Positions 55,384-63,304 of a stretch of 64,000 nucleotides of DNA are shown here, piece by piece. Source of the stretch: Cognatundibacterium rugosum. Its GTDB lineage: Bacteria; Pseudomonadota; Gammaproteobacteria; Burkholderiales; Burkholderiaceae_D. The stretch covers positions 248,001 through 312,000 of the forward strand of contig NZ_JACOGG010000002.1 in assembly GCF_014284365.1 (NCBI RefSeq), read 5' to 3'. Under the pieces are notes generated by a model that saw nothing but the letters and a program-made list of their open reading frames with translations, had not been told where the DNA came from and searched no databases. A program made the position numbers and the translations under genes. How positions within the stretch are numbered: the stretch's first letter is position 1; each line of letters starts with the position of its first letter.

Positions 55384-57744
55384 TTATTTGCCCGACTTGT
55401 GACGCGAGGTACCGCTGTTTTTGTCGAACTTGGACGGACGACGTTCGCTACTGCGCGGCGCACCGGCAAAAGATTTTGCACCCGGTTTGCCACCTGTTTT
55501 TTCTGCGACGCGACGGTCACCGCCGCTACGTTTGGCACCGGCAGGGAAATCCTGCGCAATACCGCCGCTGGATGGGCCAATTGAGCTGATCTTGATTTGC
55601 TTACCGGCGACCCAGACGCCCTTGAGCTGCTGCAGCAATTCCTTAGGCATGCCATCGGGTAAATCCAGTGTGCTGTAATCGTCAAAAATTTCGATACGGC
55701 CTATGTATTTAGCTTCCAGTCCGGCTTCATTCGCAATCGCACCCACGATATTCGATGGGGTGACGGCATCCTGTTTACCGACTTCGATACGGTAGCTTTG
55801 CATAGGAATCGCGACCTTGGTCTTATCCTTTTTCGGCTTGGCGGCACGCTCTTCCGGTTCTTCGCGCGTGCTGAAGGCACGGTCGACCACCTGATTCAGA
55901 CGACTGCCCGGTGCGCTGTCCGCGATACGCGGTGCACGCTCTGCACGGTCTGTACGTTCAGGGCGTTCGGTACGCTCGGGACGGGCAGCACGTGGCGCCG
56001 GGAAGTCAGCTGCTGCGCCAGTCTCAGCACTGATGCGCAAAGACTGACCCGCCACGCGTACCGATTTCAGATGATCGAGCATCTCGCCCGGCAAATCATC
56101 CGGCAAATCGAGGATGGTGTAGTCATCATAAATATCGATACGGCCGATGAATTTGGATTCAATATTGGCTTCGTTCGCAATCGCACCGACGATATTGCCC
56201 GGCTTAACGCCATGCTCATGGCCGACGGCGATGCGATAAGTCTGCATCCCAGGTTCGGCAACGCGCGGGCTGTGTTCGCGACGCGGGCCACGTTCAGCAC
56301 GGTCGTTACGCTCAAAACGATCGCCACGCTCACGCGGTGCACGGTCATTACGGTCACTGCGATCGTTACGTCCCGCACGCTCTTCGCGCCAGCTGTCATC
56401 GGCTTTCGGTTCACGCCGGTTTTTATCTAACAGCAGCGGCTCTTCGCCGCGTGCCATTTTCGCCAATGCAGCTGCGATTTCAATCGCAGGCACATTGTGT
56501 TCCTGCTCAAAGTCTTCGATCACGGCGGCAAATTCTTCCAGTCCGCCCTGCGCCAGCGTGGTGGCGATCTGATCTTTGAAGCGGGCGATACGCACATTGT
56601 TCACAGCCTGTATGGTCGGCAATTCCAACGGTGACACCGGCTGACGGGTCGCACGTTCTATCGCTTTGAGCAGATTTTTTTCGCGTGGAGTAATGAACAG
56701 GATTGCCTCACCACTACGACCGGCACGACCGGTACGGCCTATACGGTGGGTATAACTTTCCGGATCATAGGGCACGTCGTAGTTAATGACGTGGCTGATA
56801 CGCTCTACGTCCAAACCACGCGCAGCCACATCGGTCGCCACCAGAATATCGATCTTGCCGTCTTTCAGTTGCTGGATAGTGCGCTCACGTTGCTGCTGAT
56901 TGATGTCGCCATTAATCGCTGCTACAGAAAATCCGCGTGCATCAAGCTTGGCGGCCAGCTCTTCGGTACCCAGTTTGGTACGTGCGAAGATGATCATGCC
57001 GTCAAAGGTTTCGGCTTCCAGAATACGGGTCAGCGCATCCAGTTTATGCATGCCTGAGACCAGCCAGTAGCGCTGACGGATATTGTCGGCAGTCCCGGTT
57101 TTGGCAGCGATGGTGACTTCGGCCGGTTTGTTCAGATAAGTCTGGGCGATACGCTTAATCACCGAAGGCATGGTAGCGGAGAACAGCGCCGTCTGACGGC
57201 CCTCCGGCGTTTCTTGCAGGATGCGCTCGACATCGTCGATAAAGCCCATACGCAGCATTTCATCGGCTTCATCCAGCACCAGGGTTTTCAGTGCGGACAA
57301 ATCCAGCGAACCTTTATCCAGATGGTCAATCACGCGACCTGGTGTACCGACGATCACATGCACGCCACGACGCAGTGCCGATAATTGCGGGCCATAGCTT
57401 TGGCCGCCATAAATAGGCAGCACATGAAAGCCGGGTATATGACGCGCATAGGTCTGAAACGCTTCAGCGACCTGAATCGCGAGTTCACGGGTCGGTGCCA
57501 GTACCAAGGCTTGCGGCGTGGTCTGACGGATGTCGATGCGCGACAAAATTGGCAAAGCAAATGAAGCGGTTTTACCGGTACCGGTCTGGGCCTGGCCCAG
57601 CACATCGCGGTTATCCAGCAAATAAGGAATTGTGGCCGCCTGAATCGGTGACGGGGTTTCATAACCGACATCTTGCAGTGCGCGCAGCAGTGGCGCACTC
57701 AGTTCAAGGTCGGCAAAAGATAAGGGGGTGGTGTTTTCTGACAT
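55384..57744 (-). CDS. deaD: DEAD-box RNA helicase with two DbpA-type RNA-binding domains
   Basis: This 786-residue helicase has Walker A AQTGTGKTA, DEAD in LVLDEADEML, FSATMP and HRIGRTGRAGR in the usual order, followed by an Arg/Asp/Asn-rich stretch (450-495). DbpA/CsdA RNA-binding domains occur twice: about 500-572 (MQTYRIAVGHEHGVKPGNIVGAI...) and about 648-720 (MQSYRIEVGKQDAVTPSNIVGAI...). The common DeaD has one. It would unwind structured RNA during ribosome assembly and cold shock. It has its own terminator. Confidence 0.93.
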   Translation of the reverse strand: MSENTTPLSFADLELSAPLLRALQDVGYETPSPIQAATIPYLLDNRDVLGQAQTGTGKTASFALPILSRIDIRQTTPQALVLAPTRELAIQVAEAFQTYARHIPGFHVLPIYGGQSYGPQLSALRRGVHVIVGTPGRVIDHLDKGSLDLSALKTLVLDEADEMLRMGFIDDVERILQETPEGRQTALFSATMPSVIKRIAQTYLNKPAEVTIAAKTGTADNIRQRYWLVSGMHKLDALTRILEAETFDGMIIFARTKLGTEELAAKLDARGFSVAAINGDINQQQRERTIQQLKDGKIDILVATDVAARGLDVERISHVINYDVPYDPESYTHRIGRTGRAGRSGEAILFITPREKNLLKAIERATRQPVSPLELPTIQAVNNVRIARFKDQIATTLAQGGLEEFAAVIEDFEQEHNVPAIEIAAALAKMARGEEPLLLDKNRREPKADDSWREERAGRNDRSDRNDRAPRERGDRFERNDRAERGPRREHSPRVAEPGMQTYRIAVGHEHGVKPGNIVGAIANEANIESKFIGRIDIYDDYTILDLPDDLPGEMLDHLKSVRVAGQSLRISAETGAAADFPAPRAARPERTERPERTDRAERAPRIADSAPGSRLNQVVDRAFSTREEPEERAAKPKKDKTKVAIPMQSYRIEVGKQDAVTPSNIVGAIANEAGLEAKYIGRIEIFDDYSTLDLPDGMPKELLQQLKGVWVAGKQIKISSIGPSSGGIAQDFPAGAKRSGGDRRVAEKTGGKPGAKSFAGAPRSSERRPSKFDKNSGTSRHKSGK

Positions 57745-58057
57745 GGCGATGCTCGCTCGTTCGCTCGTATCGCAGGATGCGACAAGATATTTGGGACGCT
57801 AGTTTACTCTGTTGTACCCAGTATAGGTGCAGGATAAGGAAAGTTCGCCTGTTTTTTCAGCAAATTAAAGGCAAAAAGCAGACCAGGCAGCGGATATTGC
57901 GCCACTTCCTTAACATACAGCCAAGCCTTACCGCTTTGCTGGCCTTGAGCAGCAGCAAAAAAAAAGCCCATCCGGTCAGGGATGGGCTCAATAGTTCGGA
58001 GAGTTATTATTATTTTTTCTTATTATTTATTTTTATTATGTGTCCTGCCCTGAACGC
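57745..58057. other. Intergenic region between helicase and metalloprotease genes
   Basis: It contains the helicase promoter and the metalloprotease terminator. No gene was seen. A/T-rich tracts flank the terminator. Confidence 0.45.
57955..57988 (-). terminator. Intrinsic terminator of the secreted metalloprotease gene
   Basis: AGCCCATCC (57965-57973) and GGATGGGCT (57980-57988) form a perfect 9-bp stem, followed on the minus strand by a run of T residues. It lies about 70 bases after the stop codon. Confidence 0.88.
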
Positions 58058-60202
58058 TTACCAGGTGAATACCGCGCTGTATTTACCACTGGTAGCACCA
58101 GTGCCACCGCTGTAGAACAACACTTTGGCGTACACCACTTTTGCCGCCGTGCCGGTGTTCGCATTGGTCACGGTATCAGCTGCACCCGTGCCGTTGGTGC
58201 TGGATGTCAGCTTAGTACCTGTGCTGCTATACAGCTCCAGATCGTAGTCAGAGGTGGAGTTTGGTGTCATCACCACTTTCAGGGTTTTACCGGCCGGTAT
58301 CGTCACCTTGAAATAATCCACATCAGTACTGGCGCTCATCGTGCCATTCACCGTCGTGTTGGAGGTGCTGATCACGTTAGCTGTCGCGGTGGTGTTATTA
58401 CTTTCTGTTTCGCTGATGACGGTGCCTGGAGGTACTGCGCCAGCCAGAATATTCTGTGCTTCAAACTTGGCACGGAACGTATTGGCGTACGTCGCGTCGT
58501 TCGGGAACAAGGCAGTTGCCGCATTCACGATCGCTGTCGCCATGGCGGGCATCTTCACGTTGGAACCCAGACCAAAATGCGCTTCCAAAATAATCTTATC
58601 GACGTTTTCACGTGGTTTGCCAGCCGCGATCAGCGCAACCAGTGACTGGAACAGCGGAGCAGACCACAATTCATCAGACTGGAAGGTCACGCCATTTTCT
58701 GTCACCGAGGTATGTGCCGGATAGGATTTCGATGCATTGTATTTGGCATCGGTGCGGTTCAGCATACGGCCACCCCAGCATGCATTATGACCATCCCAGT
58801 GGAAGGCCCATTCCGGATGGAAGGTTTTGCCATTGGCGGTGCTGTAAGAATAAGAAGCAGCCCAGTAATCGCCAAAGCCTTCACCCATACCGCCGGTATC
58901 ACCACCGGTCCAGCTATTGTTGATGTTGTACTGGATGCCGTGACCATATTCATGCAGGATCACGCCCACGTCTTCGCTATCATTGACACAACCATGACCG
59001 AAGGCCAGGTAATCCTTGCCGGCTGCCGCAGGCTGGTAATGGGAATTGTCATCACCATTCACACCGTCGGTATCCACATTCAGCGGACGGTTGATGATGG
59101 ATTTGGAACCGGTGAAACCCAGCGACTGGATATAGCGCTGATTCTGATCCAGGTGGAAGTAAACGTTGGTGTCGTCAAATGCATTATTGCCGCGTTTGGC
59201 TGTCCACACGCCATTGGTGGTGGTGCTAGGTGCGGTATTTGGCGCTTCGATATCGGTGATGTTCACGAAAGGACCGGACAGTGTGTAGACGCCATTGGTG
59301 ACGGTCAGATCACGCAGGGTTTTGGTCGAATACGCAGCATCGAAAGCGCTGGCAGGCGAAGTGTCAGCCAGATTTTCTGTGTTGAGCACAGTACGTGGAT
59401 CAGGATCAAATACCAGACCGCTACCGTTGACACCGGAAGCCACTGCTGCGACGGCCAGGCTGGTGGCAGTTGGTGCTGCTGCGACTTTGCCCAGTTTGGC
59501 AGAGAATGCGGCCGTTTCAGACTGACGGTCCAGCGTGGAGACGTTCAGCTTAGCGCGCTCTGCCAGACTGCGTTCACCGCCTTTGGACATACGTGGCAGC
59601 GTGGTCGAATAGGAATCCAGCAATTTTCCGTCAGCAGTGCTGATGTATTGCACAAAGCCGCCGGTTGGCATCTGCGCCGAGATGTTGACTTTATGCGCGA
59701 GCTGGAAACCGGCAGGACCCGCAACCCAGACCAGATCGGTCTTTGGTGCAGCCACCAGTTTGTGTTGCACTTTCATATTGGCCCAGGCTTTGTCCAATGC
59801 CTGCTCTGCACTGATTTGCTTTTGTACATACAGCTGATTGACAGCATTGGCGTCGGCCTGTGCCGAGACAGGCTTGGTCTCGTTGAAGACTTTCAGTAAG
59901 TCGCCTTTGTGACTGATCGAGATAACGATTTCAGCACGATCCACTGGGATGCCGCGCAACATTTGCTGATAGTAGTAATGCTTACCGAGCAGGGAATCCT
60001 GCACCTTGGTCAAGACCAAATTATCGAGGCTGGCGGGCAGGCCATATTTGGCTGCGTTTTTAGCCAGCACATCTTTCGCGGAAACGGCTTTTTCGCCGGC
60101 GAATATGGTCAGATTTTCTACCGTGTGACTGGCTGCAAATGCGCCGCTGGAAACAGCGGACAAAATGAGTGTTGCGAGGATGGATCGTGATTGAAACCGC
60201 AT
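58058..60202 (-). CDS. Secreted M36/M4-type zinc metalloprotease with PPC domain
   Basis: This 714-residue preproenzyme has a signal peptide (1-23), a fungalysin/thermolysin propeptide region (about 35-200), and a catalytic domain with zinc motif HEYGHG near residue 416 and the third ligand in GGMGEGFGDYWAASYS (about 440). The motif is that of fungalysin-type (M36) enzymes. A C-terminal bacterial pre-peptidase domain (about 615-714, ETESNNTTATAN...YSAVFTW) aids secretion. GGGAG precedes the ATG. Likely an extracellular protein-degrading enzyme. Confidence 0.9.
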   Translation of the reverse strand: MRFQSRSILATLILSAVSSGAFAASHTVENLTIFAGEKAVSAKDVLAKNAAKYGLPASLDNLVLTKVQDSLLGKHYYYQQMLRGIPVDRAEIVISISHKGDLLKVFNETKPVSAQADANAVNQLYVQKQISAEQALDKAWANMKVQHKLVAAPKTDLVWVAGPAGFQLAHKVNISAQMPTGGFVQYISTADGKLLDSYSTTLPRMSKGGERSLAERAKLNVSTLDRQSETAAFSAKLGKVAAAPTATSLAVAAVASGVNGSGLVFDPDPRTVLNTENLADTSPASAFDAAYSTKTLRDLTVTNGVYTLSGPFVNITDIEAPNTAPSTTTNGVWTAKRGNNAFDDTNVYFHLDQNQRYIQSLGFTGSKSIINRPLNVDTDGVNGDDNSHYQPAAAGKDYLAFGHGCVNDSEDVGVILHEYGHGIQYNINNSWTGGDTGGMGEGFGDYWAASYSYSTANGKTFHPEWAFHWDGHNACWGGRMLNRTDAKYNASKSYPAHTSVTENGVTFQSDELWSAPLFQSLVALIAAGKPRENVDKIILEAHFGLGSNVKMPAMATAIVNAATALFPNDATYANTFRAKFEAQNILAGAVPPGTVISETESNNTTATANVISTSNTTVNGTMSASTDVDYFKVTIPAGKTLKVVMTPNSTSDYDLELYSSTGTKLTSSTNGTGAADTVTNANTGTAAKVVYAKVLFYSGGTGATSGKYSAVFTW

Positions 60203-60361
60203 GTGTACTTCTCCCTGTTTATATACATTTCCAGTCAGTTCACTGCCGGAAATCTTTGATTATTTGCGCATCGCTGCGCCCATGTGGCAGCCCCGCCGGG
60301 CTAGTGACTTCAACAACGTCGACTCAGTGTAGGGGGAAATGTTGTCCGAGAATAGTAAGCA

Positions 60362-60430
60362 AAATGACGTCAAAAAACCGACATAAAATACATTTCGACG
60401 AACTTATAATTCATTTTGACGATCATTTTT
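60362..60430. promoter_or_regulatory. Cluster of TTTTGACG-type repeats, candidate operators
   Basis: Minus-strand TTTTTGACGTCATTTT (60361-60376), plus-strand CATTTCGACGA (60391-60401) and plus-strand TTTTGACGATCATTTT (60414-60429) are close variants. The first contains the palindrome TGACGTCA. They lie about 160-230 bases upstream of the metalloprotease start. Confidence 0.45.
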
Positions 60431-60502
60431 GTTAAAAATACATGCTACGCACCAACATTTCCTAAAACGCACCAAATCTGAGCAATACGGAATCCTCGTT
60501 TC

Positions 60503-60527
60503 GTCAAAAAATGCACGTTTTTCGTGC
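60503..60527 (-). terminator. Weak terminator-like hairpin after the amino-acid-binding protein gene
   Basis: GCACG, five-base loop, CGTGC (60513-60527) is followed on the minus strand by ATTTTTTGACG. The stem is only five pairs. It lies about 240 bases after the stop of the binding protein gene, so this is tentative. Confidence 0.4.
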
Positions 60528-60763
60528 GATTTCTACCCACTTTTGAGCGCAACCGAGCTTCGCCTCTAATTTCGAGTGGGCGATTTACAACAACAGAGAC
60601 AAATGAAATAAATCAAATCGGCTGGAAAGCCAGATTTGTATTCAGTTTGAAACAGAAGACTCAGCAAGCATGCGGCATGCAAGACGAAATGCGGCCAGTT
60701 ATGAGGAAATACGCGGGCTTTTGGAATGAAAAAATTTTTTGATCAGCCATGGGCGCTGCGAGT

Positions 60764-61537
60764 TTATTTTTCAGTCAACCCGTATTGGTGCATCAGCCGG
60801 CTTTGCTCACCGCTATCGAACAGGCGTTGAATCTGGCGATTGATCTGTTCCAGCTTCCAGCCCGATTTCGGCGACAGGGCACATTGGGTATAGACCCTGG
60901 AGAAATGCGTAGGCGCGATACTGAACTGTGACCTTTGCTCCGGATGCAGTTTGAAATACCCTTCTATCTCCGCGTCGGAGGTGATCAGCGCATCCGCTGC
61001 ACCCATCGCGACCAGCCGGAACATACTTGCGACTTCGACCTGATCCAGACGCTGGATTTTACCGGCCGCCACTTCCTGCTGTATCTGTGGGTAATGGTAG
61101 GCCAGCTGGGTTGCGATTGTTTTCCCAATTAGCTGGGCCGGATAGCTGCTTGGTACAGCATTTCCTTTACGCACCAGCACGCGTTCAAATTGTGGCAGGT
61201 TCGGCAGAGTCCACTGTAAATCTGCAGGCTGGTCCACCCATTGCGGACTGAAATAACAGGCCAGATCGGCATCGCCACGCAGCAGTGCCGGTTCTAGCCG
61301 GCGTCGTGAGCAATTCTGATACACAGCTTGCGCCTGTAAGCCACGCGCAATCGCATCGGTATAGTCTTTCAGTAAGCCATCCGTCAACTGATGCTGCTTA
61401 TCGAATACATTGAGTGGATAATCCAGGGTCTCAATGACGGCAATACGCAATTTTTCTTCAGCGCGTGCTCCAGCCTGACCACTGTAAACCAGGCCAGCGA
61501 GTAGCAACGACAACATGATTGCGCATTTGTTTGACAC
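60764..61537 (-). CDS. Periplasmic amino-acid-binding protein (SBP_bac_3)
   Basis: This 257-residue protein has a signal peptide (about 1-24) and the family 3 solute-binding fold, with LRIAVIETLDYPLNVFD at the start, YFSPQWVDQPADLQ, LIGKTIATQLAYHYP, SMFRLVAMGAADALITSDAEIEGY and LEQINRQIQRLFDSGE. It starts at GTG 6 bases after the desulfhydrase/ACC deaminase gene; no permease or ATPase genes follow. It may feed a transporter encoded elsewhere or act as a sensor domain protein. Confidence 0.82.
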   Translation of the reverse strand: MSNKCAIMLSLLLAGLVYSGQAGARAEEKLRIAVIETLDYPLNVFDKQHQLTDGLLKDYTDAIARGLQAQAVYQNCSRRRLEPALLRGDADLACYFSPQWVDQPADLQWTLPNLPQFERVLVRKGNAVPSSYPAQLIGKTIATQLAYHYPQIQQEVAAGKIQRLDQVEVASMFRLVAMGAADALITSDAEIEGYFKLHPEQRSQFSIAPTHFSRVYTQCALSPKSGWKLEQINRQIQRLFDSGEQSRLMHQYGLTEK

Positions 61538-61543
61538 TAAAAC

Positions 61544-62464
61544 TCACTTTGAATGATGTCCAGCCCAGCCTGGAAAGCCACGCACTCCCTGCATGCCACC
61601 AGTATGCAGCGCCAACACAGTCTGCCCTGATTCAACGATTCCACTCTGACATAGCAGATGCAATGCGTACAACATCTTGCCAGTGTAGACGGGTTCCGTC
61701 GGGATACCAGTGCTGGCATAAAAATTTTCGCAAAATTCGCTCAATTCGGGCGAAATACGCGCATAGCCACCATGATGGAAGTCTGTCAGCAAACGAAAAT
61801 TTTGCCACTCCGGATAGCCGGCTTGAAACAACAAACGCGCCAGCTCATTGTGCAAATATGCGGCATTTGGAAAACTCGCCACTGCCGTTACCTGACCACG
61901 CCCACGCATACCTGCCAGCACACCTGCGGCTGTGGCGCCAGTTCCGGCTGCCAGCCAGACCTGATCAGGCACGAAGCGCAATTCCTGCTCCACTTCAGCG
62001 ACCAGCTCAGCGACCCCATGCAAAGCGCTCGCAGCACTGCCGCCTTCCGGCAGCCAGACCGGCTCACTCGACTCGCCATCCAGCTGCGCGTACTGGCGCC
62101 AGAAATCCGGCTCGTCACGCAAGCGGCGGTAATCCTCGCGGCTCACATACACCAGCTGCATGCCCAAAGCACGGCAATCCGCCAGCATCGCACTGTCCAT
62201 CCCCGCATGCGCGCGCACCAAAAAACGTCCAGACCAGCCACGCTGCTGCAAAGCATGTGCCAATGCATGCAAATGATTGGACCACAAGCCACCCATACTG
62301 AGTACCAATGGCTGACCCGACAAGGCCAGTAAAGGGTATTTGAGCTTGCGGAACTTGTTTCCGGATACCTGGGGATGCAGCAAATCATCACGCTTCACCC
62401 ATAAGCGGATACCGGGAAACAGATCACTCTGCACAGGCTGACAAGGAGAAGCGGCTGGAATCAC
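61544..62464 (-). CDS. D-cysteine desulfhydrase / ACC deaminase family PLP enzyme
   Basis: This 306-residue fold-type II PLP enzyme has its Schiff-base Lys37 in SGNKFRKLKYPL, with SMGGLWSNHLHALAHA and AGTGATAAGVLAGM following. Members are D-cysteine desulfhydrases or 1-aminocyclopropane-1-carboxylate deaminases, which sequence inspection alone does not separate. The GTG start lacks a clear ribosome binding site. The coupled solute-binding protein recalls the dcyD-tcyJ (fliY) pair of enterobacteria, hinting at cysteine uptake and use. Confidence 0.82.
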   Translation of the reverse strand: MIPAASPCQPVQSDLFPGIRLWVKRDDLLHPQVSGNKFRKLKYPLLALSGQPLVLSMGGLWSNHLHALAHALQQRGWSGRFLVRAHAGMDSAMLADCRALGMQLVYVSREDYRRLRDEPDFWRQYAQLDGESSEPVWLPEGGSAASALHGVAELVAEVEQELRFVPDQVWLAAGTGATAAGVLAGMRGRGQVTAVASFPNAAYLHNELARLLFQAGYPEWQNFRLLTDFHHGGYARISPELSEFCENFYASTGIPTEPVYTGKMLYALHLLCQSGIVESGQTVLALHTGGMQGVRGFPGWAGHHSK

Positions 62465-62605
62465 GATAGTGTTATGGCTGACAAAATGCTACAGTAAGGC
62501 CGCGCTATTGTAAGTGACATCCGCTAACTCTGCAGGCGCATTCAGGATACCGGGACCAGACCATACCCGGCCACACAGGCCAGCAGCAATTCCGTCGGAG
62601 AGGAC

Positions 62606-63268
62606 ATGCCAACCGATTCACAACATCCCTTGCAACATGCACGGTCACAGCTGACCAAGATGATCGAGGATATTAAAGCGCATGGTAACCAGGACAATCT
62701 GGTGCCGAATCTCGAGAAATTGCTAAGGCAGTTAGACAGCATGGCCGAACACGATCATCTGACGGGTGCCTACAACCGGCGTACCTTGTTGGCGAATCTG
62801 GAGTCCGAGCTGGCACGCTCTTACCGCACCGGCCACACGTTTACACTGGCCGTCATCAGCATCGATGGGCTGGAACTGATACTGGAACAGCATGGACAAG
62901 CCGCCGCCCGGCGAGTACTGCAAATCGTAGCCAAAGAAGCGCTGACCATGTTGCGCACGCTCGATTCTTTCGGTCGTGTCGCGGCCAATGAATTTGCCAT
63001 CATCATGCCAACCACCTGGCTGGACCCAAGCCTGAAAGCCATCGCCCGCCTCAAACAACGTATTGATCAATGCGACTGGAATGCCGTCGCCCCCGGACTA
63101 CGCATCAGCTTTAGTACCGGCCTTACCACCAATGCCATCAAAGATACGCCCGACATCATGCTGCAAAGAGCGACGCAAGCCCTGCAGCAAGCCAAGGCCA
63201 AAGGCGCAGACGGCATCGCTGACATCGAAGCCCCGCTACCGGAATACCGGCCGGAAGAGGATGCGTGA
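62606..63268 (+). CDS. Degenerate GGDEF domain protein
   Basis: This 220-residue protein has an N-terminal helix (10-45) and a GGDEF fold starting DHLTGAYNRRTL. The active-site motif GGDEF reads AANEF (126-130), and the upstream DxD-FK-xND metal/substrate region reads SIDGLELILEQHG. Diguanylate cyclase activity is therefore very unlikely. It may bind c-di-GMP or GTP or act as a scaffold. GGAGAGGAC precedes the ATG. Confidence 0.85.
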   Translation: MPTDSQHPLQHARSQLTKMIEDIKAHGNQDNLVPNLEKLLRQLDSMAEHDHLTGAYNRRTLLANLESELARSYRTGHTFTLAVISIDGLELILEQHGQAAARRVLQIVAKEALTMLRTLDSFGRVAANEFAIIMPTTWLDPSLKAIARLKQRIDQCDWNAVAPGLRISFSTGLTTNAIKDTPDIMLQRATQALQQAKAKGADGIADIEAPLPEYRPEEDA

Positions 63269-63304
63269 GCGCGGTCAGTCTGGTCTCTACCCTTTGAGTC
63301 AGGC

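Larger units (their letters stand above)
60203..60763. other. AT-rich intergenic region with repeated TTTTGACG motifs
   Basis: About 560 bases between the metalloprotease and amino-acid-binding protein genes, both on the minus strand. Open frames here look spurious. It carries repeated TTTTGACG-type motifs and a small hairpin (separate entries) and must hold the metalloprotease promoter. Confidence 0.5.

Noticed and set aside
58712-59899. 395-codon open frame on the plus strand, opposite the secreted metalloprotease
   Set aside because: No ribosome binding site or family signature; its His/Arg/Cys-rich translation is typical of a shadow frame, while the opposite strand encodes a clear protease.
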